Shown here piece by piece: positions 10,101 to 23,030 of a DNA stretch of 64,000 nt. The DNA is taken from the NCBI GenBank assembly GCA_043228905.1, contig JBHGNT010000012.1, positions 18,352,001 to 18,416,000 on the forward strand. The letters run 5' to 3'. The DNA comes from Azolla caroliniana. Its lineage: Eukaryota > Polypodiophyta. The translations under genes were made by a program, and so were the position numbers. The notes below the pieces were generated by a model. It was not told the origin of the DNA. It worked only from the letters and a program-made list of their open reading frames with translations, and searched no databases. Each line of letters starts with the position of its first letter. Position 1 is the stretch's first letter.

Positions 10101-13100
10101 TTGTTGCGCTTTTAAATTTCACTTTTTGGTAGTTAACTTAATCACAATCGCAGTAGTAATAATAAGCAAACATTATAATTATTTGAAGATGTCGAGAGCT
10201 AACATAATTATTATTCTATCAAGTGAATTGTACATAGCAAAATGTATGAACTGAATCACAACACACCAATCAATTTGCAGAATCCGATGAAACCAAATCT
10301 TCGAGTTGAATTTAAATAGCATCGAGGCTTTTTAACCTTTCAATTGGCAATGTAAACTACTTGCTTTGTATAAATCGCTAAGTCTTGAACTTCTTCAGAG
10401 AAGCTTCTATAGACCTACTTCGACACTTGGGTAAGTATAACGTGATAATTTCAATGTTCTTGGTTATTTAAAAACTTACACTTAACAATCGGCAACGGTT
10501 TGGCTCAGTTCAATTCAAGAGTGTCAAAAACTGAACCATTTAAATAATTTGAAGCTTGAACTGAACTGAAGCACAAAACCATTTTAACCAAAATGTTAGA
10601 AAAAATCCTAACCGTTAAAACTGTGGTTTCCTGGTTTAGTTTTGGTTTTCAAGTTATGTCAATTTTCAATTTTTCAATTTTTCATTATTTCAAAATTTTA
10701 AAGATTTTTCCTAAAATGTGAGAATTAGGCTTAAAATTGAAACAGATGTTTATAAAACTATTTTTAAAAAACAACTAGCAACCCTAAACCATCAAACCGT
10801 TTTAACCGAACCGTTGTTCACCTCCCAAATCGAACCAAATTGAAACCGAACCATTAAAAAAAACTTGAACTTGAACCAAACCGTTAAGCCACAGTTTTGC
10901 AGTTCGGTTCGATTTGGAACCAAATTGTGAAAACAATTTATTGTTAGCAATACAAGACATTCATGTTTAATTACTCAAGGCTTAAATAGTTGTGATGCAT
11001 ATGCAAGCACGATATATATTTGAAAAGCTTTCCATATACTAAAGCACCTGAATTCATGAATGATTGCTCGATTTTTTACAACAGAATGGTGAGGTGACAT
11101 AAGTCAACAATATAGTAGAATAACCACATTCTCTCGATCTCCTTGAGCAAAACAATATCCATTATATCCTTGAGTTCAAGTTGAGTTTGTACTCTAGGTT
11201 AATTTTATTTTTTTCCTGAAAAATATCCTTTCATTAGTTATGAACAATTATTACAATAAAAACTGACCTACCATCAAGCTATCATTGATCTGGTGCATTC
11301 TTCCTTAGGTCCCATCCCTCAAGGATAAATAGTATGAACACTCCACCACTCCTTAACCAAGTTATGTGATTGGTGGTGGGAACAACCATACTGGTGGTGC
11401 TAAGCACCATTTAGGTCTTGAATTTTGTACTGTGAGGAAAGGGGCCTTCTTCCAATAGGCAATAAATTCAAGACGTTGCAACACTGCAACATCTATCTCA
11501 CCTTTAATATCCTCATACCGCCCTTTCAAGGTATGTACCATCTCCATCCAGACATTCCGTACTCTAGCTTAATTATGGAGAATGGATGATTTTAAATTAT
11601 GTTTTCCATCATTTAAACATGAAACTGAATGTTTTAAAGTTTGCATTCACATTTAGATATGTTTTTTGAGTCAAATAAATATTACATGAATTTGAAATGA
11701 TGACGTCACCCATTTGCAAATTGCTTGAGATACTAAAGTCTAGGAAAAGTCTATAGTCACATTCCTTGTAGTTGTAAAGTTGGCTTGTGAAATGCTCATC
11801 AATCACTCTACATATGATAACGTACATCATCACTTTTCAGTGAGTATTTGCTCTTCATAACGTTTTAATTGTCCATTGAATGGATAACATTTAATTGCCA
11901 CACCATTCGATGAAATGTATAACTTATTTACATTGATTTAAATTGTTAAAAGTTACATTTCAAAAAGATGCAATGGTGATAATTCTTCAATGTAAACACA
12001 CTCGAGAGTTTGTGCATAAGATGGTACTACTAGATGTAAAGAACATTTTGGAAATCCATTTACGTCAAAAAGTGACAAATCACTTTTAATCGTCCAATAG
12101 CTTTAATGTGCAAGTATTTATAAGGGACTAGGCTAAGGGATTTTGTCTTTCTCTTGCCATGACCATATCTTGCACATTTAAGACCCATCAAACCTAGCAT
12201 AACAGTGATAGGAAATATGACTAGTGATTTCGATGAGAGCCTTGGAAGTTGTTGATAATGCTACACTACATGCTTTCAAACAAATGCAATATCTTCATCA
12301 CCATATCATTGCCCACATAGAGGACATTTTGGTGGCATTGAAATGTAAACAAATTATAGAGTATGTTTGATAATCCAATGGTTCTTAATGCAAGTTTGAG
12401 TATCTTCCATAAAATCGTGCACATGAGAGGTGGGTCATCTAGGTCCTCACAAGGGGGTGTACATTTGAAATTCAAGATCCACGAATTCCAACATAGTTTG
12501 AATCAGTAGTTTGGGGAGGCAAAAGGGTGTTACTTTTCTTACAAAGATCGTTGATAAAATATTCCTAGACAATAAGTTAAGAGGAAACTCCATTGTTTAT
12601 CCATTATACCCACAAAATGAGGTTGTATAAAAATAACCAACACATGTAGCATTGTTCATGGACATCATTCAAATGTGACAATTCTCAAGCATCTTTTATT
12701 TTACAAGCTTTCTAATACATTTCGAACAATGTTAGGATATCTATCAATCAATATACTCCTTCATTACAATATTGTAGGTGGCTCCCACTCTCAACCAATA
12801 ATTACATAAAAACTATAGTCAAGTTGGTTAGACCCCATGAAAAATCAAAGGCTTGTGTGTTAATCAACGCATGGATATATATCCTTGACTGCGCCATAAG
12901 AACAACCTACCTCAATTTGGGTGGGTTGCTATGGTGCAAAGTAGTCATCCAAGGCCACTACATGCCCTTGAAACATGGAGACATGTGAACTTGAAAATTT
13001 GAGGATAGAAAAGTTTCGTTAAAAAATGGAATCATTCCTCATAAGGGCATTGCACACTTTTGAATAGTGTGTTGATTAAATTCCAAAGTCATCCATCTCT

Positions 13101-13844
13101 CTTATGTCATTGCGACACTCAACATTCACTCAAATTCTTGGAAGTTTTTTCTACCCCTTATAAGAACTTTTGTGTCCTCATGTTAGGGAACATAATCTAA
13201 GCAAGGGAATCAAAGAGTAAGGCATTTCATTAGATTCTGGTCACTTGCATTCACAATCATGACAAGAGTTTCTATAACTAGCTTAAGCTAGACAAGTTAA
13301 GAGTTCCAAAAGCATTTCAATCATATTTTGGCCCTAGCACCACCTTTAATTTGAATTCTCGTGTGTGCCCATCTTAAACCACACATCAATCTAAAAGATC
13401 TCAATGGCATTCCATCATATCCTAGCCAAAGCCCAACACACAATGTCTTAATCTTGTTCTTACATGGAAATGGCTAAGAATTGACATCCATTCCAGCATA
13501 TCGTGATTGCACCACTTTGACATACATAAGAGCTCCTACAGTCCTCGTCTTTACATGGGCTTCTCGTGTGGATCCACAAAAGTCAAGAGTCCAACACAAG
13601 GCTCTCATGTTTCTCTTGTAAGAGCAGATATCCGAAATTTCTTTTTTCATGCACATAGCCTAAAGTCAGGTACATCACGAGTTGGAAATGAAGAAGGGGG
13701 TTTTAGTTCACAACGTTTGGTCCATATATACAAGGGCATCTCTTTGCTTATCGTGAGGAGTTGTTGGGCATCAACACACACTCAATAGATGGTGTGTTGT
13801 CTGTGGGAGTGGAGTCCAAGCAAGGGCAAAAGGTCACGGCTCAC
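7104..13844. other. AT-rich spacer without recognisable genes
   Basis: No frame shows family motifs or codon periodicity that I can defend. The longest frame (7264-7614, plus) is Lys/Ser-rich and matches nothing I know. A short duplication lies at 7940-8040 (two copies of a GGCATCTT(C/G)CCCTAAGTTATT block about 60 bases apart). The foldback-like region near 10.5-10.9 kb is listed separately. The rest looks like anciently decayed transposon sequence. Confidence 0.6.
10490..10935. repeat. Foldback-like region rich in GGTTCGGTT/AACCGAACC words
   Basis: The left side carries words such as CGGTTTGGCTCAGTTC and the right side carries their rough complements (AACCGAACC, CAAACCGTTAAGCC, GTTCGGTTCGATTTGG), with many imperfect AACC/GGTT repeats between. 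This gives a loose inverted-repeat structure of about 450 bp. It resembles non-autonomous plant repeats with GGTTCGGTT-rich ends. The boundaries and class are uncertain and no target-site duplication was found. Confidence 0.35.
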
Positions 13845-14008
13845 AAGTTCCAAGAATCTTGCCGAGACCACTAGTGACAGACATAGTGTTCACCCCAAAC
13901 TTCTTCTACTGCGAGAGACCACTACTTACATAAGTTCCGAGAATCTTGCCGAGACCACTGGTGACAGACATAGAGTTCACCCCAAACTTCTTCTACTGCG
14001 GGAGGCGA
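13845..14008. repeat. Tandem duplication, 87-bp unit x2
   Basis: Two direct copies start at 13845 and 13932. Both contain AATCTTGCCGAGACCACT and the block GTTCACCCCAAACTTCTTCT, with a few substitutions between them. They lie just before the TATG microsatellite. Confidence 0.9.
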
Positions 14009-14052
14009 GTGAGAGCAGTGAAGGCTGAGAGGTCAAGAGTATGAGGCGTACG

Positions 14053-14386
14053 TACGTATGTATATGTATGTATACATGCATGTATGTATGTATGTTATGT
14101 ATGTTTGAATGTGTGTATGTATGTATCAGTATGTATGTGTATGTATGTGTATGTATGTGTATGTATGTATGTATGTATGTATGTATGTATGTATGTATGT
14201 ATGTATGTATGTATGTATGTATGTATGTATGTGTGTATGTTATGTATGTATGTATCAGTATGTATGTGTATGTATGTATGTATGTATCAGTATGTATGTG
14301 TATGTATGTATGTATGTATGTATGTATGTATGTATGTATGTACGTATCAGTATGTATGTGTATGTATGTATGTATGTACGTATCTG
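14053..14386. repeat. (TATG)n microsatellite, about 330 bp
   Basis: Almost uninterrupted TATG/GTAT tetranucleotides, broken at intervals by GTATCAGTATGTATGTG. This creates a weak higher-order repeat of 45-60 bp. The Met-Tyr-Val-Cys frames across it are artefacts of the repeat. It lies about 0.75 kb upstream of the receptor kinase ATG. Confidence 0.95.
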
Positions 14387-15141
14387 ATAAGAGTCTGTCT
14401 CTGTCTTTTCACTGTATGTATGTATCTATGTATTCCTTCCTTCTTTTTCCCCTTATTGGCTTCACACAGAGAGCATCCAATCATTTCTCGTCTCCGCCAT
14501 AGCCTCAATCTTCATTCAAGGTCTCCTCTCAGATCGCGTTAAAAACTTTCCCGATCCGACCTTCCTTCTGTTGTTTCCAATCAGCAAAGGCAAATCAGAA
14601 ACGCAGGTGAGGATCTCTCCTCCTCCTCCTCCTCCTCCTCCGCCCTGTTCTTCTTCTTCTTCTTCTTCAGACCTGAATTAATTGAAGATTTCCCAAGTTC
14701 AGTGATTCTTCTCCTCAACCCTATGTAAAAATCGCATCTCTGAACAAAGAGAGACAGAAAGTCAGTCAGTCAGTCAGAAATACAGTCAGAACAAAGAGAA
14801 GAAGAAGCTCTGCAGAAAGTCGGTTTTTAAATGGGATTCCTGAATTATGAGAAAACCCTTCTAGAGAATTTAAGAATTGAGTAGAAAAAAGGAAGATTGA
14901 TGAGGGAGTGGGAAAAAAATGTTTTGAAATGCCTCTAGAAACGATGGAAAACTCCTTTAAAAGGGACTTTCTAGAATGATGGCCCTTCTGAAGGGCAGTT
15001 TTCCAGGATGAAGAGAACTTAATGGCTCAACAAGTGCGATCAAAATCATTTAGAAGGATTTGGAGAATGGTCTGGAGAACCACTTAAAATACCTTAAGAA
15101 AGGCGAGAAAACAGTATATGCATGTTTAATTGAGGAGTCTA
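14387..15141 (+). promoter_or_regulatory. Probable promoter and 5' UTR region of the receptor kinase gene
   Basis: The stretch has (CTC)n and (TTC)n runs at 14616-14667, typical of plant 5' UTRs. A plausible splice donor (ACGCAG/GTGAGG) lies near 14605, which could start a 5' UTR intron ending shortly before the ATG at 15142. No confident TATA box or transcription start is visible. A CAGT tetranucleotide run lies near 14762-14778. No competing coding frame. Confidence 0.4.
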
Positions 15142-17592
15142 ATGGCAAGGATTTACTTTATCCTTGCATTGCTACTTTTCCTCACTTGGGCTCCTTTCAA
15201 CATTCAAGCTGCTGTTCAACATCATGATTACATAAGTAAAGGGTTTCAGGGATCACCCATGACCTATGTGGATTATGGTGGAGAATTCCTGACATCTTTG
15301 AGCTTTAATTTCTCTCTTTGCTTCTATAGTCAAGGGGCATCATACTATGTGAGCATAATCCACAAGCCATCACAGCAGATTATATGGATAGCAAATAGAG
15401 ATAAGCCGATATCATTATCTGATAATCTCTCATTCACATCAAATGGGCTTGTGCTGGTAAATAGTACAACCAAAGAAATGATATGGTCTAGCAATACCTC
15501 AGACCATGGAGGTACAAAGGTGCAAATGCAAGACAATGGAAACCTCGCTTTAATGGATAACGAAAACAAAACGGTGTGGCAAAGCTTCGATCACCCTACA
15601 GATACTCTCCTTTTGGGACAAATCCTTCGAAACAATACAAAACTTGTAAGCAAAGTATCGCGCGCTGATTTTTCTTCGGGTCCATATTCGCTTTCATTGG
15701 TATCAAATAGAGATCTATGTCTAATGTACTCATCAGGTTCGGATTCAGAAATGGATTTGTCTTTTTCATACTGGAGTATGTCCAAGGATGCCAATACTGT
15801 GAACCTCTTGAATGGCTCTCCGAGTTATGTTGAGCTTAATTCCACAGGGTTTAGCCTCATGTCTGAAAAGGGAACCGTTATCTCTGTATATATGGTGCCT
15901 TGCCCTTCGTTTTGTATGGTCACATTGGATCCATCAGGCAACCTGCTTTTCAAAGTTTTCTCTTCAAATCTATTGACTACTGTCCACCAAGCACCCGCAA
16001 GCAATTGCGATCTCCCGCTGTATTGTGGCCCATTAGGGCTTTGCAGTGGTGGGCAATGCAGTTGCCCAGGTTCTCTTCAAGAGGTGAATAAACAGGATAT
16101 AACACAAGGTTGTAAGGCCCCATCTGTGGGACAATGTTTGAGCCGTAATTCATCAGTAATGCCCCAGTTCCAGCAGATATCGGATAATGTAGACTACTTT
16201 GAGAATAATTACGTTTCTCCAGTAAACACGAGCGGACTTGATCAATGCCAAGAGATTTGCTGGGCCAATTGCTCTTGCAACTTCTTTTTCTTCAACAATG
16301 TGTCAAGTTGTTACATCTTCTCTAAGTTAGGGACATTAAAGAGTGTGACTAACTCTGGAGCGGTTTTATATGCTCGATCCACGATCGAGGATATACCGTC
16401 ATCGTCTCTAAATGAAAAGGAATTTCCTCAATTTGTCTTGCCATTGATTATAGTGGGGAGTGTTCTCATCATAATATTCATGACAAGCATCTTCTTGTAT
16501 TGGTATTGCAAGATGCGGAAAATCAATCTTTCTGGTGAAGAAGGGGGAGAAGAAGATCTGTTTTTGGATGTCATGCCAGGTTTTCCATGCAGATTCACTT
16601 TCACGGACCTTCAAAATGCAACAAATAACTTTAGCAAGAGGCTTGGTGGGGGTGGGTTCGGGTCAGTTTATGAAGGAGCATTAAATGACAAGTCAAAAGT
16701 AGCTGTGAAACAACTAGAGGGGATAGGACAAGGAAAGAAGGAATTCCGAGCTGAAGTTGAGATCATTGGTAGCATTCATCATTTTCACTTAGTTCAACTT
16801 CGTGGATTTTGTGCAGAAGGTCCTCATCGACTCTTAGTTTATGAGTATATGCCAAACGGGTCGCTAGATAAACACTTGTTTTATGAAGTTAACCCCAATG
16901 TGCTCGATTGGAATACTAGGATTAAGATTGCCCTTGGCACAGCTAGAGGATTGGCCTATCTTCATGAAGATTGCAGAGATAAAGTTATACATTGCGACGT
17001 CAAGCCTGAGAATATACTCCTCGATGAGAATTTCAATGCAAAGTTGTCAGATTTCGGCCTCGCAAAGCTCATGAACAAAGAACAAAGCCAAGTATTTACA
17101 ACAATGAGAGGAACGAGGGGGTATCTTGCCCCCGAATGGATAATGAATTTGCCTATATCAGAGAAGAGTGATGTATATAGTTTTGGTATGGTTCTACTTG
17201 AGCTTGTTGGAGGGAGGAAAAATTTTGAGCCTTCAGAAGTCTCTGAGAAGAGGTATTTTCCTGCATACGCATTTGATCAAATTGAGAGAGGCTCTCCAGA
17301 GGAACTCATCGACAAGAGACTAAATGGACGGGTTAATGATGATTTTTTGAGGGTTGTTAGAATAGCTTTATGGTGTATACAAGAGGAGACCTCATTGAGG
17401 CCATCTATGGCCAAAGTAGTACAAATGTTAGAAGGAAGTGGTAAAATAGAGGAACCACCCGCTTCTGCAGGTATTCAACTACATGCTCGAATGATTGAGA
17501 CCTTTACTTCGAGCCAACCGAGCTCTACTACTTCAGGAAGCACTAACCATTTAAGCCTGATTTCTTCTGTACAACTTTCAGGACCGAGATAG
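15142..17592 (+). CDS. SD2-5: G-type lectin S-receptor-like Ser/Thr protein kinase (SD2-5-like)
   Basis: Single-exon receptor kinase of 816 aa at the plasma membrane. A hydrophobic signal peptide (residues 1-23) leads into a bulb-lectin domain (WIANRDKP near 82, VWQSFDHPTDTLL near 146) and a Cys-rich EGF/PAN-like region (CDLPLYCGPLGLCSGGQCSCP, then CQEICWANCSCNFFFF). One membrane helix spans about 430-455. The kinase domain (about 495-770) has the GGGGFGSVYEG loop, VAVKQLE lysine, HCDVKPEN catalytic loop, DFG and APEW. HCD in place of HRD makes it a non-RD kinase, as in the SD2-5 group and many immune receptors. I chose the ATG at 15142; an in-frame TTG at 15130 is not a plant start. Length and layout match the family, and nothing is broken. 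The ligand is unknown. Confidence 0.93.
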   Translation: MARIYFILALLLFLTWAPFNIQAAVQHHDYISKGFQGSPMTYVDYGGEFLTSLSFNFSLCFYSQGASYYVSIIHKPSQQIIWIANRDKPISLSDNLSFTSNGLVLVNSTTKEMIWSSNTSDHGGTKVQMQDNGNLALMDNENKTVWQSFDHPTDTLLLGQILRNNTKLVSKVSRADFSSGPYSLSLVSNRDLCLMYSSGSDSEMDLSFSYWSMSKDANTVNLLNGSPSYVELNSTGFSLMSEKGTVISVYMVPCPSFCMVTLDPSGNLLFKVFSSNLLTTVHQAPASNCDLPLYCGPLGLCSGGQCSCPGSLQEVNKQDITQGCKAPSVGQCLSRNSSVMPQFQQISDNVDYFENNYVSPVNTSGLDQCQEICWANCSCNFFFFNNVSSCYIFSKLGTLKSVTNSGAVLYARSTIEDIPSSSLNEKEFPQFVLPLIIVGSVLIIIFMTSIFLYWYCKMRKINLSGEEGGEEDLFLDVMPGFPCRFTFTDLQNATNNFSKRLGGGGFGSVYEGALNDKSKVAVKQLEGIGQGKKEFRAEVEIIGSIHHFHLVQLRGFCAEGPHRLLVYEYMPNGSLDKHLFYEVNPNVLDWNTRIKIALGTARGLAYLHEDCRDKVIHCDVKPENILLDENFNAKLSDFGLAKLMNKEQSQVFTTMRGTRGYLAPEWIMNLPISEKSDVYSFGMVLLELVGGRKNFEPSEVSEKRYFPAYAFDQIERGSPEELIDKRLNGRVNDDFLRVVRIALWCIQEETSLRPSMAKVVQMLEGSGKIEEPPASAGIQLHARMIETFTSSQPSSTTSGSTNHLSLISSVQLSGPR

Positions 17593-17832
17593 TAAAAGAA
17601 GGGTTCTCAAGTTTTTAATGCTTCTAGAGATTTGATTCTCCCCCCAACTGCTTCGGGTCTCATGGTTTCAATGCTCTGTTCCACTCCACAATTGGGGTTC
17701 TTCTCACCTTTCTCACACAGTATTGCTTTGTGGTAGGGTACTTGGGAGTATTTAGCCTAGCAAAGATTGTGCTTGCTGATTCGCACCAGATTTCGTGGTG
17801 CCCCATGTGACTCGGGTTGGAGCACGAGCCAG

Positions 17833-17995
17833 CATAAATTTTCCTATCAAACAGTCCCCAGGAATTGCATATGCCAAATAGATCAAGGGTTTCAGGTTGC
17901 CAAATACTGCAGCTCTTTGTGCTAACTTAGGCTGTCCATAAATTTTCTATCAAACAGTCCCCAGGAATTGCATATGCCAAATTGTGTGAGGGTTT
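17833..17995. repeat. Direct repeat, 104-bp offset, in the kinase 3' flank
   Basis: The segment CATAAATTTTCCTATCAAAC, followed by AGTCCCCAGGAATTGCATAT, at 17833 recurs at 17937 with small changes. A further partial echo (GGGTTTCATGTTGCCAAATA) follows. It may be within the 3' UTR. Confidence 0.8.
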
Positions 17996-20900
17996 CATGT
18001 TGCCAAATAGTGTGAGGATTTCATGCACTAAAACTTTTGAGTGTGATATTATCTCCTTGATGTTTGGAAGAGACCAACTGTGGTGGTGGCCTTCTCCAAC
18101 CAAGAGTCACCCACAAATGCCCGCGTTTTCCAGCTAACATTCCTTGTCTCGAAGAAAAGTGTACAAATTTCCGGTACTCCAGAATTTGGCTGGATTCCTG
18201 TATGAGCTTTAAATTTCAATGATTCAAATTCGATGGGGGGTAATTATCATTTGGCAAGAAATCATTTATTTTGATGTTATGAATTCAGTTCTGTTCCGTC
18301 ATTATTATTTATTGATGTGGGTGTTTAGATCATCTAGGCATATGTTTGTTTCAAGTATTTGGGATAGATCATGTGTTTGCTTCAGTAGGAAAATGGTTGT
18401 CAAGAAATCATCTCAATGAATCAGGTTCTTTGTTCCCTTTGCTTCTTTTTTAGTATGGGTATTTAGATCTAGCCATGTGTTTCCTTCAGTAATAAAATAT
18501 TTCCACACAAAAATGGAGTTCCCTTTCTCATGGATATTTTGCCTTGGATAAGGCCGGCTCGGAGACCCTCGCACACGGAAGGTAATTTACTAGGTTAATA
18601 CTTGTGTATTTTGGATCTTCCAAATGATTCTTATTTCATGCCTCCTCTGAATTATGGGCATATTTTCTATTAATATTTCTGTAAGAGAGGACGGCACTCC
18701 TTTTTGGCATTTTCAGCCACCAAAATGGCTGTTTCATCCGCCCATCACATAGGCATCAAAACTTTGTAAATTTTATATGCTAATGAATGGATATCTTTTT
18801 CGGACAAAAAACATATTGCCCTACGAGAAGGCTTTCCCCTTCCCATGCCATTATTGTGCCATTATTGTTAAATCTTACTTTGTAGAGGGGACCATTGAAA
18901 TGACAAAAAAGCAATTATCTATCCATTTCTAGGAAATTGATGAATTCTTGTCGAATGTGATTGCTTATCTAAGTTGGAGCCACCATTGTATTTGATTTGT
19001 GCCATAGAAGGCTTTGTGGCCAAGTGGGCTAAAGTGGTACCAATATATACGATGCTCCTCCATTCACATTGAAGACAATTGTAAAATGGTACTCATCTAT
19101 ATTCACAATTTTCATTCCCTCACAAAAGAGAGACCCCCAAGAGAGTGATTGATGCTTGTCAACATGCTGAAGTCCCCTTCACATATACATACATGTCAAT
19201 TTCTCTTCTTTCCAGCCCATAATGGAAAAGAAATATTTTATTGTAATTGTGAAGAAGATAACCTATACATTGTAGCATTACAAAAGTAAAAGAGATCAAC
19301 TGCTTTTAAAAAGTAGTTGTTGTATTTGGAATTAAAACTACTTTCACTTTGTAATTTGAATGATGACTTAAAAGATAATAGAATGAAAATAGATAAAATG
19401 TTGCACATTCAACAACATGATGATGGCGGCAAAGGTAATTAATGTGAACCCAAAAGGGCAGCTTGTTGACATATTTATAAGAAGGGTTGGAATTTCTTTT
19501 GTTCGGTTTTAGAAATGCGGTCTAATGGAGTGAAACATGTAAGTTGAAATATTAAACAATTTTAACGAGCTACAATTTCAAACTAATAATGTAAATCTCT
19601 CTTCCCTCCGTTTCTAATGTTTTCCTTGACCCTATCTTCATTCTTAAAGATGATGTCAATGTGAACAATGTGTCGATTTCTCGATGACTATGGTGCTTGA
19701 AAATGACATGTGTAAAATAAGACATCATGGCCCATGTGTATGTGTGTATGGAATCCAACTACATGAGCAAAAAAACAAAAAAGAGAATGGTTGAGATACA
19801 AGAAGGAATAGTTCAAAATAGAATAGAATACAATAATTTATTCAATGACATTAGGCGAGAATGGTCTCGATCCCAAAGTGAATGGTAGCGAGAAAGGACA
19901 CTATTACATCTTGCAATAATTATTCGTTGCTATTAGAAGTTATAAAAGAATATGTCATGTTGGAGGGGAAGCTTCCAAACGTGGGTTGACTGTGCTTGTG
20001 TGCATAGAATGTATAAAACTAATGAATGGCCATGCTTGACCCAAAGATTATATGTATTGTTGTGTGGCAATGCCATGTAGATCTCATTGGAATAATGAAA
20101 TAGGATAAGTATGTTGAACACCAACTTTTTTGTGCCAACTCTACGTCTCCTTCATATTTCTTTGTCCTACGTCATGAGAATTAACTCCTGATGCAAGGAG
20201 ACACACATGTGTATTCATTTGAATCATCCATAGAGGAACGTCACGAAATCTTTCAATGTTTGGAAGCTTCCAAAAAACTAGTGGCATGGGTAGCTTCATA
20301 CATTTGTAATATATATTTTTTATAGCGAAAGATTTGTTTCTTGTCAATGACTCCGTTCTTGTTAAAACGAATCCTTGAAGTGTCCATGCCATTATAACAC
20401 CACCATACATATACCAATATAACCTATCCATGTAGGCATATTATGGTATAAATAAAAAAAAGTGGATGAGATTCATCTTCCAAGCATCAATGTTGGCAAG
20501 GTTTTGTGGCAAGCGATGTCCAACCAATCCAGCCACACGACTTCTATTGTAGTTAGACGTTGTTTTCTACGAAGCTTGAGTGTTAAAATGGGGAAACTTG
20601 TTGCCTAAAACAAGTATTGTGGGCATTATTAGTTTAGACACCCAATGACATTGTAGTATATGCACAAATTGTTCACATAGTGATGTTGCTTCTCCATGTT
20701 TGTTATTTTGAAGGGCCTTTGGCTTGGAACATCGATTTCCATAGGGTCATATTCAATTGGACCTATTGTTGTGATGTTGGCATGGACGGAGGACGGGTTA
20801 GGGATTGCTTAGGATTGAGGTTGTTATTCCTACCATTGTTCATACTTAGCATAGAGCATTTCGAATAAATTGTTGTCACAATAAATCGCAAGAGTGATAA

Positions 20901-22171
20901 CTTTGCTCGTGGTGGTTGTGTCGTTGAGGTTTATCAATAAATGGAGTAGTGGCACAATTATATTTATTTTATTAGGCTCAAATTTCAATCATTTTCTTTG
21001 TTTTATGAAATAGATTACAATTTCCAAATATGTGATGAGAACACCTTGGCCTGAATTAGTGTATCATGTATCATTCACATTTAAAAATGTGGTTGTAATC
21101 AATGCATTCTCATTTATGACTAGTTGGTGGCATTTCATCTTTTGATGCAAAATTACTTCATGCAAAAGCAATATTATATTAGTTTGTTGATACCAATACT
21201 ATGTGCACATGAGAGATTATCTTGACTATTAGCATGTCAATTCCATTGTTGCTTGCCCGTTTGATCTTCAAATTAGATGATTGGAATATCTGCATATGCA
21301 TTGAAATTGTAGGCACATCAGAGTGCCTAGGCAATCCTTTCAAATATTTTCATACTCTTATCATCATCAACCACATGATTAAACATTTTCAATTCATCCA
21401 CACATTTTTCTTATTTGTATTTAGTAATTCAAGCCAAATGACCATTACTCCATTTTGATTTGTCATTATTGTGTTTTCAATTGCATTTTCCTTGCCAAAT
21501 GAAATATCCACAAACATATGATCAAGCATATACTCTGGTTGTACACATCTAAATATGTGGAATCTAAGACACAATCAACGTAGTAGAATTAATTACCATA
21601 ACATTATGATTCTACTTCAACCATACATTGGGTTCAAGCCACCATGTTGTTTTAGCAATCGGATTATGGGCTTCTTCCAACTTAATTTTGGCCTACATCC
21701 ATTCATCACCTTGCTTGACAACATCCCAAAGATATAATAAGTGCAAATGATAGATTTCAATTTTATACTTCCAATTTAGATAATTATTTTATAGAGTTTC
21801 TATAATTTTTAGATTCACAGGGACATCTTTCTAATTGTCGTCTCTACTTCATGAATCAAGATGCATGTCCATATGTACAATTATGAGTTTAATATCTTTC
21901 TTTTCGAAATAATATTTCAAATAATCATAGAAAAAGATATTTTCAATTACCAATAATGATATACATACACTATACCATATATTGTATTACTTTAAGTTAC
22001 ATCAAAGATTTTACCATATCATTATGAGGAATGAATAAAAGGCATTAAGAGGGAGATGATTGACGATATGGTTGGCATAGGTCTTAAACTATTGACCTAA
22101 TTAATCTACTACTTTCACATTTCGATGAAGATGGCTCTGAAGCCAATACTGGATTTATTATTATGGATATA

Positions 22172-22275
22172 TAAGAAAGAAAGATATAGTAACGTCTTCT
22201 AAGGCCAAAATTGGCCCATGAGACAATTGGTGTACAACAAAATAGGGTATTTACCCAATCATAAAAAATAATAGA
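22172..22275 (+). repeat. Dispersed repeat, copy 1
   Basis: About 100 bp containing AAATTGGCCCATGAGACAAT and GGGTATTTACCCA. The same sequence recurs in the opposite orientation at 51115-51225 with roughly 80% identity by eye. It probably is an LTR end or other transposon fragment; the family is unknown. Confidence 0.7.
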
Positions 22276-23030
22276 TTAAATGCCCTCAAGAGAGATACCA
22301 TTACAAGCGACATTTCGAAGAACCTTCGAAATGATACACTTATTTATTATTTCTCTCAAACTTGACAATCATATACACATGGTTACTTACATGATACATC
22401 ATGTAACTTGTCAATGATATAACCAATGGAATGGATATTTGGTTCAAATCAAAGCAATTTCTCTTTGTATTTATATTAATGATATGGTGATTGGTCCATC
22501 AAATATGTGCTTGTAAGCACTATGTGCCACAAAAAGAGGCCAATATATTATAAACATGTCTACATGGACACGCTTTGAGCTCATAGGCTTAGATATGCTA
22601 TAACCTAGATACATACTTCCTCACATCAACTAATGATTGAATTTTGAGATAGTGAGATATGTATGTTGTACCTCAAAACATATGGTGCACCACATTTGTA
22701 AGACATAACGCGAGACAGAGGATCGTTACATATGTAGTCGTTAACGCTACTCTTAGAGTCACGGGAGGTCAGGACCAACTATTAAAGAGGGGTTTGGACC
22801 ATTACATATAGATAAAGTCGTGGATTATTGGGATGAGAGATGCTTGAGACTTGATGCATAGAATATTTGCAACAGACATAGAGAAACTCACGCTCCCAAG
22901 GGAGGTGGATCCACCACGGAGGTATGATCCAATGATAGGTCATGGTCGTCAGTGAAGTGGCCAATCAGCCATGAAGCTATTGGTCAACACTGCATCGAGG
23001 TGTCACCTCCACGGCATCCCTCTCAAAGTC

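Larger units (their letters stand above)
17593..23030. other. 3' flank and AT-rich spacer without recognisable genes
   Basis: Begins with the 3' UTR of the receptor kinase. After that only short frames occur, none with family motifs. A minus-strand frame at 20141-20431 is open but matches nothing I recognise. Tandem and dispersed repeats inside the stretch are listed separately. Confidence 0.55.

Noticed and set aside
14041-14542. Long plus-strand frames of Met-Tyr-Val-Cys repeats
   Set aside because: They are the translation of a TATG microsatellite in three frames at once. The same holds for the Ile-His-Thr-Tyr frames at 36433-36970.
15130-15141. Upstream TTG as start of the receptor kinase
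   Set aside because: TTG is not a usual plant start. The ATG at 15142 begins directly with the signal peptide.
20141-20431. 96-codon minus-strand frame
   Set aside because: No recognised motif and surrounded by decayed sequence. It may be an old transposon scrap, but I cannot show this.
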